A DNA stretch of 64,000 nucleotides from an uncultured Planctomycetota bacterium. Its GTDB lineage: Bacteria > Planctomycetota > Brocadiia > CAIUPP01. Below, piece by piece: positions 57,775 through 64,000 of the stretch. Location: NCBI GenBank assembly GCA_903901045.1, contig CAIUPP010000068.1, positions 1 to 64,000 on the forward strand, written 5' to 3'. The notes under the pieces were generated by a model. It ran no database searches, was not told where the DNA came from, and saw nothing but the letters and a program-made list of their open reading frames with translations. The translations under genes were made by a program, and so were the position numbers. The first letter of the stretch is position 1. Every line of letters starts with the position of its first letter.

Positions 57775-60700
57775 GTGAAAAGTTCCAGTATTGCGGCCGC
57801 GTTGCTGGTGGCGCTTTGCCTAAGCACGTTCCTCCGAAGCGCGTCCGGGCAGGCTGCGCCGCTGGATGCCGTCAACGATGCGACGGCGACCGAGAACCTC
57901 AGCCATTGGAATAACCATTACGTCCCGAGTCTGGATTTGTCCGACGATGCGAAGGTGGGAAAGCACTCGATCGCGGGGAGCTTCGGCTTCACGCAGAACG
58001 CCATCTTCTATCGCGGCGCGGACTCCTCCTGGAATCTGACGCGCTTCGAGAAGATGCGCTTCTGGGCGAAAGCGGAAAAGCCGAATGGCAATTTGCTCGT
58101 GATGCTTCTGACCGACGGCTTCGGCAACCGCCGCGACGCCACGGTGGCGCTCACAACGGAATGGCAGTTGTTTGAACTCGCTTTCAATGAAAACACCTTT
58201 GACCGGAATGCGGCGGGGAAGTTCACCTTCACGAAGGTGGAGGGGATTTCCTTCTACAACAATGATAACGCGGAAGTGAAGATATGGATTGACGGACTGG
58301 AGTTCGTGGGAGAGAAGGCGGGGGAGGTGATGGAAGCGCCGGGTCTGAAGCCGGCCGAGGATGAAGGCTCGCACGCGATCCGGCTTCTCCGGGCGGATCC
58401 CTTCCCGCACCTGGGAGAGGCGACGCTGACTCGCACCGAAGTCACCCCGCGCTACGACCTGCCGCCGCAGGGGTTCAACCGAGAGAACTCCTTCAAGAAT
58501 GCGCTGGTCAATTTCGATTTGGCCGCCGGCTGGAAGGGCATCCTGCAGGACGCCGAGGGGTACATGTGCCTTTCGATGGACCAGTCCCTTCGCGGAGTGC
58601 CGAACCTGAAAGTGGAACTGATCCCCACGGGGAAGAAGCCGCGCGTGACTCTCGTGCCGCCCCAGCCGATCCGGATCGACCATGATTTCGACATCCTCGA
58701 ATGCTGGGCTTACGGGCATAAGACCGGGGCGACGATGACTTTCCAGTTCCGGCGCAAGGACGGCAGCCTGCTCTCCGTCGGCGCGGGGGCCGGCAGCACG
58801 CGCGATGACGTGAACCCCAAGCCGATCTCCGAGTTCTGGAACCTGGTGCATGTCGTGCTGCCTCACAAGGTCGAAAGCGGCGCCGAACTGATCGCCATCA
58901 CCGCCACCCCCAACTACTCGGAAAGCTACAAAGACCCGACTCTGCTGCTCTACTTCGACCAGTTGCGGCTGTTCCTTTTCAGCGACTACCTGAAACAGCC
59001 TGCGCCACAGTTCAAGGACGTGGGGAAGATCGTGGACAACTTCCCGACGACCCCCGACGGCGCTTGTCCCCGGACGGTGGAGCCGGTCAAGGATTCCGTG
59101 GAGAAGACGGGGGAGGGCTATCGCTTCTCCTATGCCTCCGCGTCGGGCGAGGAGGTGGCGTATCTGTACGCTCCCAGAACAGGCTCCTTGTCCGACCTGA
59201 GCGTCTCGCCCAAGGGGAAGAACTCCTTCCAGCCCGCGTTCGAGAGCGGCCCGATCTTCGATTTCAACGGCGCGGAGTACGACGCAGCGCATGGCACGGG
59301 GGGGAAGGCGGAGCTGGTGTCGCAGGAACTGAAGGGGGAGCGCCTGAAGGTCGTCTGGCGCTACGCCGGCAACTGCCTGGCCGAGGAGATCGCCTACGAG
59401 TTCCATCTGAAGGGGAAGACCCTGGTGGTGGAGGCCTCTTCGCAGGAGCGTTTCGCGCGGTGCTGGCTCTTCGGCAAAGCCACGGGGGTGCCGGATGCGC
59501 GCGTGATCGATATCCCCTTCATGTGGTACTGTCCCGGCGCGCTGCTCACGCAGGGGCTGTTCGTCACCTACCATGCCGACTGGTACAAGAGCAACGTCTC
59601 CGCCATCCCGACAGCGACGAATGAAGCGCACGGTGGGGTCGCCTACTACAACTGGCGCGACAACCCCGGCAATCCCATGGATGGCTACTCCTATTACAAG
59701 CGCACCGACGGCCTGCGCCAGCCCTTCCGCGAGGTGTTCTATATCACCGCCAGCTCGGACTTCAACGACACGATGCTCACCGTCGCCAATCCTCCCTCGC
59801 CGATGAAGGAAGTGCTCAAGACGCGGCTGTACCGCATGACCACCACCTCCAAGCAGGGGATCTTCGCCAACGCCGGCGCGGTGGTGGACCTGTGCGCGAA
59901 ATACGGCGTCACCGATTTCTATTTCCTCTTCCACGCTCCCCTTTTCTTCAAGCGCAGCATGGGGTGCGAGGCGTTCCCCGGCGACATGAGCGTTTCGCTC
60001 ATCCACGAACCCGAAGGAGGGGACCAGGGGCTGATCAAGCTGTTCGCGCACATGCGCGACCTGGGGATTTACCCCGGCTACTACGACGGCTACCCCGCGC
60101 GCGACGTCACCTCCGCCAATTTCCACTACGACTGGGTCACCTGGCTGGTCAACGGCGACTGGAACAACATGTGGCGCTGCCCGGCGCTCAAGCCCTGGAG
60201 CATGGCCGAATACGCCGCGACGCTCTACAAGGAGCGCGCGAAAAAGTACGGCGCGCGCGTCTCGTACCAGGACGGCATCACCTCCTGGATCATCACGTAT
60301 ATGCAGGACTTCGACCACCGCGTCCCGGAGTCCGGCACGCTGCGCGAAACGATGCGCGCGCTGGCGACCGGCTGGCAGCGCTGCCGCGAGGCGGTCAACG
60401 GCCCCGTCTTCAGCGAGGGGCGCGGCAGCGATTACTTCACCGCCGGCCTCAACGACGGCGATTACAGCAAGCTGAAGGGATACTGGGACGAGAAGCCCTG
60501 CACCGAGGACCGCGCGCAGTTGCTAGTGGACTTCCGACTGAGGAAACTCGGAGAGCTCTCGGCGCCGGTCAGTCTGAATATCGGCTACGCCGGGTTCGCG
60601 CCGGACAACAAGATTCACTACGAGACCTGGTACGCGAACGAGGACAGTTACGCCTACCTGCATCACTTCCTGAGCGCGCAAATCGCTTTCGCCTCCATCG

Positions 60701-61218
60701 GCATGCTGGAGCCGTACTGGGCCAGCTTCACCGACCCGAAGCTGATGTTCAACCACACCCTGACCTGCTACTTCATGATGCGCCAGGTGCAGGAGCGCTA
60801 TATCATGGAACCGGTCGAGGAGATCGGGTACTTTGACGGGAAGAATCTCCTCTCCGTCAGCGATGCGCTGCGCGCGGACGTGGTCAAGGACAACCTGCTG
60901 CGCATCCGCTATCGCAACGGGCTGACGCTGTACATCAACATGAACTGGGACGGGCGGCACTGGACGGTTCAGGATGTGGACGGCAAGCTGTACGAATTGC
61001 CGCCGGGCGGCTGGCTGGCGCGGCAGGGGAAGGACTTCCTAGAGTTCTCCGCGCTGGTGGATGGCCGGCGCATCGATTTCGTGGACAGCCCGGCCTATAC
61101 CTACCTCGACGGAAATGGGAAAATGATCAAGCTGGGGGGCGTGCGGACCGACAAGCAGGCGGTCCTGTGGAAGAGCGGCCCGCACAAGGGAAAAACGTTG
61201 TATTACCCTGAAGAATAG
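57775..61218 (+). CDS. Very large secreted glycoside-hydrolase-like protein with N-terminal carbohydrate-binding-like domain
   Basis: A 1147-residue exported protein. GTG at 57775 is chosen because AGGAG lies eight bases upstream and the signal peptide (SSSIAAALLVALCLSTFLRSASG) starts there. Residues 30-190 form a CBM11-like jelly roll (WNLTRFEKMRFWAKAEKP, TEWQLFELAFN, IWIDGLEFVG). A second beta domain and a supersandwich (SDLSVSPKGKNSF) follow, then a TIM-barrel-like part about 700-1000 (FYFLFHAPLFFKRSMG, LGIYPGYYDGYPARDV, ARVSYQDGITSW) and a beta end. The YYDGYPARD and YQDGITSW strands carry candidate catalytic acids. Distantly related in layout to 53019-55691. Family unassigned. Confidence 0.65.
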   Translation: MKSSSIAAALLVALCLSTFLRSASGQAAPLDAVNDATATENLSHWNNHYVPSLDLSDDAKVGKHSIAGSFGFTQNAIFYRGADSSWNLTRFEKMRFWAKAEKPNGNLLVMLLTDGFGNRRDATVALTTEWQLFELAFNENTFDRNAAGKFTFTKVEGISFYNNDNAEVKIWIDGLEFVGEKAGEVMEAPGLKPAEDEGSHAIRLLRADPFPHLGEATLTRTEVTPRYDLPPQGFNRENSFKNALVNFDLAAGWKGILQDAEGYMCLSMDQSLRGVPNLKVELIPTGKKPRVTLVPPQPIRIDHDFDILECWAYGHKTGATMTFQFRRKDGSLLSVGAGAGSTRDDVNPKPISEFWNLVHVVLPHKVESGAELIAITATPNYSESYKDPTLLLYFDQLRLFLFSDYLKQPAPQFKDVGKIVDNFPTTPDGACPRTVEPVKDSVEKTGEGYRFSYASASGEEVAYLYAPRTGSLSDLSVSPKGKNSFQPAFESGPIFDFNGAEYDAAHGTGGKAELVSQELKGERLKVVWRYAGNCLAEEIAYEFHLKGKTLVVEASSQERFARCWLFGKATGVPDARVIDIPFMWYCPGALLTQGLFVTYHADWYKSNVSAIPTATNEAHGGVAYYNWRDNPGNPMDGYSYYKRTDGLRQPFREVFYITASSDFNDTMLTVANPPSPMKEVLKTRLYRMTTTSKQGIFANAGAVVDLCAKYGVTDFYFLFHAPLFFKRSMGCEAFPGDMSVSLIHEPEGGDQGLIKLFAHMRDLGIYPGYYDGYPARDVTSANFHYDWVTWLVNGDWNNMWRCPALKPWSMAEYAATLYKERAKKYGARVSYQDGITSWIITYMQDFDHRVPESGTLRETMRALATGWQRCREAVNGPVFSEGRGSDYFTAGLNDGDYSKLKGYWDEKPCTEDRAQLLVDFRLRKLGELSAPVSLNIGYAGFAPDNKIHYETWYANEDSYAYLHHFLSAQIAFASIGMLEPYWASFTDPKLMFNHTLTCYFMMRQVQERYIMEPVEEIGYFDGKNLLSVSDALRADVVKDNLLRIRYRNGLTLYINMNWDGRHWTVQDVDGKLYELPPGGWLARQGKDFLEFSALVDGRRIDFVDSPAYTYLDGNGKMIKLGGVRTDKQAVLWKSGPHKGKTLYYPEE

Positions 61219-61230
61219 GCGTGGGCGCAT

Positions 61231-61260
61231 GCGGGGCGCGCATGGTCGCGCGCCTTGCCC
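61231..61260. terminator. GC-rich hairpin after the large secreted protein gene
   Basis: GGCGCGC and GCGCGCC arms about 14-40 bases after the stop codon, without a T-run. It may mark the transcript end or just separate two messages. Confidence 0.4.
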
Positions 61261-61281
61261 CCACAAAGAGGAGAAGAGATC

Positions 61282-62325
61282 ATGGTCGAAATCGAACTAT
61301 CCGGTTCCCCCCGTCAGATCGGCCTGAGCCGGGGAAAGCAACTGAGGTACGCCATCCAGATGGCGTTGGAGCACCACGGTTTCGGGCACGCGCACCAGTG
61401 GACGCTGGAGGCGGCGCACGCGTATGGAAGGCGCATGGCGGAGGATTTGAACCACCGCTGCCCCGCGCTGCTTGAGGAGGTGATCGCCACCGCGAAGGGT
61501 GCGCAGTTGCCGGAGGCGGATATGCTCGCGTACAATTTCCGCGTCTGGAATGCTCTCTCGGGCCACCGCGCCACGCTGGCCTGCTACGGCATGTCCGGCA
61601 TCGATCCGAAGCGCGGGATGATCATCGCCGGGACTCTGGACGACAGCCCGCAGTTCTATCTCCTGGAGATCCTGCGTCCCCGGAGCGGCCAGGCGTGCTA
61701 CGTCGTCAACTGGGCCGGGATGGCCTGGGCGGGCAAGGCGATGAACAAGGCGGGGCTGGCGATCGGACAGGCCTCCAGCTTCGCGGGGACCCGGTTCCGC
61801 CCGGGCAAGCACAAGTTTCCGTTCGACTGCTACTCTCGCTCATTCTTCGCTCAGCGTTGGGCGATCCAGAATGCCACGACCGTCGCCGAAGCGATCGAGA
61901 TACTCCGCAGCTTCGAGTGCGCCGGGGTCTTCATCCTCAGCGACCGCAGCGGCAAGGTCGCCGCTCTGGAATGCTGCGGCGACCTGTCCGCCGTGCGCGA
62001 GCCGGACGCCGATGGCATCGTCACGGCAGGGACGTTCGAATCGCCGGAATTGATCAAGTCGCTCATCGACGACGGCGTTGCGCACGACTGGGAGGAAGGG
62101 GTGCGCCTGGCCATGCGCACCAGCGCGGCGCTGCGCAAAGTGAAGGGGAAGTTCTCCATGGAGTGGATGGCCAAGTTCCTGCAGACCGAGCGCACCGACG
62201 GCGGCTGGTGCCATACCGACTGCCAGGCGGCGTTCATCGCCAGTTCGAAGACCGGCGAGTTCTGGGTGAGCGGCTGCCGCCCCTGCACGAGCGGCTTCAA
62301 GATATTCAACGTCAAGGCGCTGTAA
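61282..62325 (+). CDS. C45-family autoproteolytic acyltransferase/hydrolase-like protein
   Basis: A 347-residue Ntn-hydrolase-type protein. GSPRQIGLSRGKQL opens it as in acyl-CoA:isopenicillin N acyltransferase (AAT) relatives. ATLACYGMSG about residue 105 offers the N-terminal nucleophile Cys, followed by GMIIAGTLDDSPQ, the family GRNxDW-like region, and AMNKAGLAIGQ. Such proteins self-cleave before Cys and hydrolyse or transfer acyl groups from amides. GAGGAGAAGAG before the ATG at 61282 fixes the start. No signal peptide is seen. A hairpin TGCGGGC-N6-GCCCGCA follows at 62336-62355. Confidence 0.72.
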   Translation: MVEIELSGSPRQIGLSRGKQLRYAIQMALEHHGFGHAHQWTLEAAHAYGRRMAEDLNHRCPALLEEVIATAKGAQLPEADMLAYNFRVWNALSGHRATLACYGMSGIDPKRGMIIAGTLDDSPQFYLLEILRPRSGQACYVVNWAGMAWAGKAMNKAGLAIGQASSFAGTRFRPGKHKFPFDCYSRSFFAQRWAIQNATTVAEAIEILRSFECAGVFILSDRSGKVAALECCGDLSAVREPDADGIVTAGTFESPELIKSLIDDGVAHDWEEGVRLAMRTSAALRKVKGKFSMEWMAKFLQTERTDGGWCHTDCQAAFIASSKTGEFWVSGCRPCTSGFKIFNVKAL

Positions 62326-62335
62326 CCATTTGCGG

Positions 62336-62355
62336 TGCGGGCTGCACGGCCCGCA
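62336..62355. terminator. Hairpin between the C45-like gene and the DUF4082 esterase
   Basis: TGCGGGC-TGCACG-GCCCGCA lies ten bases after the stop codon. There is no T-run, so termination is uncertain. Confidence 0.45.
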
Positions 62356-62442
62356 TCGCTCGACCTGGGATTGGAGCGGAAAAACCGTATAATGTTCGCG
62401 AGCTTGAGCCCCGCGCTGCAGGCTTCGCAAGAAGGAGGCCGT

Positions 62443-63795
62443 ATGAAGACCCTTTGGGCTGGCATTGTTCTGATGACGGGGATTGCCATGAACATCCATG
62501 CGGCGGGCTTCGGCGAACCCAGGGATGTCACATTCACCTCGCTGGCGGACGGCACGGCGCAGAAGTATGTGATGCTGCTTCCGGCGGGGTTCGATGCCGC
62601 GCAGGAGCACCACGTGATGATCGCCCTTCATGGGCACGGCTCGGACCGCTGGCAGTTCATCAAGGCGGACCGGGGCGAATGCAGCGGCCTGCGCGACGTC
62701 GCCGCCAAGTACGGCATGATCTTCGTTGCTCCGGACTACCGCGCCAACGCCTCCTGGATGGGACCGAAGGCGGAGGCGGACGTGGTTCAGATCATCCGCG
62801 AACTGCGCGCACAGAACAAGATCGGCAAAGTGATCCTCGGGGGCGCATCCATGGGCGGGGCCTCCGTCCTCACGTTCACTGCGCTGCATCCCGAACTCGT
62901 GGATGGCGTGTGCAGCCTCAACGGCACCGCCAATCATCTCGAATACCGCAACTTCCAGGATGCGATCCGCGAATCCTTCGGCGGCGGGAAGACGGAGATT
63001 CCGCTGGAGTACAAGCTGCGCAGCGCGGAGTACTGGCCCGAGCGTTTCACGATGCCCGCAGCTTTCACCGCGGGGGGGCAGGACCAGTCCGTGCCGCCTC
63101 AGAGCGTCCTGCATCTGGCCGACGTGCTGTCGCAGATGAACCGGAAAGTGCTGCTGATCTACCGCCCGCAGACCGGGCATGAGACCAACTACGCCGATAC
63201 CGTTGCGGCGGCGGAATTCGTCGTCCGCGCCGCGCTCGGACTGGATCAGCCGGCGCCTGCCGCCGCGGCTCCGGGCGCGCCGGCCGCGCCGGTTCCCGCT
63301 CCCGCGCCCGCGGCTGCGTCCGGGCTGCCGGGGCAGGGGGGGCTCTTCTTCAGCGGTCAGACCCCCGCGAACCTCGGCGCAGCGGGCACGGTGGAGTTGG
63401 GGCTCAAGTTCCAGATTACCAAAGATGGCGCGATCACCGGCTTCCGCTTCTTCAAAGCAATGGGGGAAAGCCCCATCAAGCACCAGATGCGCCTGTGGGA
63501 TGACAAGGGGAGCGCCATCCTGGCGGTGGAGACGGCCAACGAAAGCCCCTCCGGCTGGCAGGCTGTGGCGCTCAAGGAGCCGTTGTCGGTCAAGGCGGGG
63601 GCGATTTACATCCTCTCCTACACCGCCGCCGACAAGTACGTCGGCACGGCGCACACGTTCGCGCAGCCCATCGTCTGCGCCGGGGCGACCGCGATCGAGG
63701 GGCTCTACACCTTCGACAAACTCGGGCGGCTGCCGGACAAGTCGTACGATCAGCTTTCGTACTTCCTGGATATCGATTATTCCCCCAAGCCCTGA
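62443..63795 (+). CDS. Secreted esterase (alpha/beta hydrolase) with C-terminal DUF4082 domain
   Basis: A 450-residue exported protein: signal peptide ending NIHAAG, an esterase domain to about residue 270 with MIALHGHGSDRW (oxyanion), the nucleophile elbow GGASMGGAS and catalytic His in TGHETNY. An Ala/Pro linker (about 270-300) then leads to a DUF4082 domain (LFFSGQTPANLGAAGTVELGLKFQ...GFRFFKAMGE...SYFLDIDY). DUF4082 is an extracellular beta domain often attached to carbohydrate-active enzymes, so deacetylation or feruloyl-type esterase work on polysaccharide is likely. AGAAGGAGG lies before the ATG. Confidence 0.85.
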   Translation: MKTLWAGIVLMTGIAMNIHAAGFGEPRDVTFTSLADGTAQKYVMLLPAGFDAAQEHHVMIALHGHGSDRWQFIKADRGECSGLRDVAAKYGMIFVAPDYRANASWMGPKAEADVVQIIRELRAQNKIGKVILGGASMGGASVLTFTALHPELVDGVCSLNGTANHLEYRNFQDAIRESFGGGKTEIPLEYKLRSAEYWPERFTMPAAFTAGGQDQSVPPQSVLHLADVLSQMNRKVLLIYRPQTGHETNYADTVAAAEFVVRAALGLDQPAPAAAAPGAPAAPVPAPAPAAASGLPGQGGLFFSGQTPANLGAAGTVELGLKFQITKDGAITGFRFFKAMGESPIKHQMRLWDDKGSAILAVETANESPSGWQAVALKEPLSVKAGAIYILSYTAADKYVGTAHTFAQPIVCAGATAIEGLYTFDKLGRLPDKSYDQLSYFLDIDYSPKP

Positions 63796-63811
63796 GAGGG
63801 AGGGTTGCACA

Positions 63812-64000
63812 GTGCGGAGCTGCTTTTTCCTCCTGCTGGTTCTGCTGACCGGCGGGTGCGCATCATCCGGAGCGAATTCGCGCGCGTACTGGCTTGATGA
63901 AAAGGACGTTCTGGTCGCTCCGAGCGGGAGCGCCCTGCTGCATTTCACCGCGCCCGATCCGCCCGGCGCGCGCCCGGCGCTCTGGCTCGCGCCGCGAGCG
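63812..64000 (+). CDS. Putative lipoprotein, 3' end beyond the window
   Basis: 63 codons are visible from a GTG behind GGGAGGG. The start encodes MRSCFFLLLVLLTGGCASS, a lipoprotein signal peptide with TGGC lipobox, then a proline-rich soluble region. It starts 16 bases after the esterase stop, so probably shares its transcript. The function cannot be told from this fragment. Confidence 0.65.
   Translation, partial: MRSCFFLLLVLLTGGCASSGANSRAYWLDEKDVLVAPSGSALLHFTAPDPPGARPALWLAPRA

Noticed and set aside
57820-60318. An 832-codon minus-strand frame inside the 1147-residue protein gene
   Set aside because: Shadow of a gene with a signal peptide and domain layout; no ribosome-binding site or motif.
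61840-63948. A 702-codon minus-strand frame over the C45-like and DUF4082 genes
   Set aside because: Covers two recognised sense genes and the intergenic hairpin; composition is typical of GC shadow.

Overview
The window is chromosomal DNA from a high-G+C bacterium. Several family signatures are typical of the PVC superphylum and similar deeply branching environmental lineages such as Lentisphaerota, Planctomycetota, Verrucomicrobiota, Sumerlaeota or Hydrogenedentota: a prepilin-like protein with an H-X9-DG-type C-terminus, a DUF4838 protein, a DUF4082 esterase, LamG fusions, and very large secreted glycoside-hydrolase-like proteins. I cannot place it more precisely. Most long antisense frames are GC-driven shadows and were dropped.

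Layout. (1) 1-3.5 kb: a broken or partial phosphopantetheinyl transferase, nadC and pgi, with two copies of a palindromic REP-like element. (2) 3.6-18.9 kb: a regulated accessory cluster. A GntR-type regulator fused to a solute-binding domain heads a leftward operon: LamG-isochorismatase, polysaccharide deacetylase, Gfo/Idh oxidoreductase, isochorismatase and UroD-like genes. Divergently, a prepilin-like protein, a DegT aminotransferase and two secreted glycan-active proteins run rightward. Both promoters are near-consensus and carry the same 18-bp operator-like site at the presumed start point. The cluster is flanked by two copies of the pgi 3' end, so it looks inserted. (3) 19.0-24.4 kb: a surface-polysaccharide export and sugar-modification operon (Wzm/Wzt-like transporter, NeuD/PglD-like acyltransferase, sugar aminotransferase, putative glycosyltransferase), with a strong promoter and a strong terminator.

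(4) About 24.4-44.7 kb: an integrated element of visibly lower G+C, ending in a large serine recombinase whose 3' end runs antisense into tRNA-Asn(GTT). Its backbone carries small DNA-binding proteins, an HU-like protein, a zinc-ribbon/TPR/PH-like plus GYF_2/DUF4190 pair, a tyrosine recombinase and a SymE-like gene. A 10-kb cargo lies between two identical 20-bp sites. It contains a NERD nuclease, a zinc-ribbon protein, a GIY-YIG/RAMA nuclease, an adenine methyltransferase with a probable fused nuclease, a small unknown, a PHP-SMC-like ATPase and a class III nucleotidyl cyclase. I read it as a composite defence module and the best candidate for an undescribed system; the cyclase lacks both purine-specifying residues.

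(5) 45-64 kb: host genome again. It holds a membrane-anchored conserved protein, a VanX-like dipeptidase, an epimerase, an ACT-domain malic enzyme with the third REP copy upstream, then many hydrolases: alpha/beta hydrolases, three orphan glycoside-hydrolase-like proteins, a PIG-L deacetylase, a CrtC/AttH-like protein, a C45-type acyltransferase, a DUF4082 esterase and a truncated lipoprotein. The picture is of a saprophytic glycan degrader.
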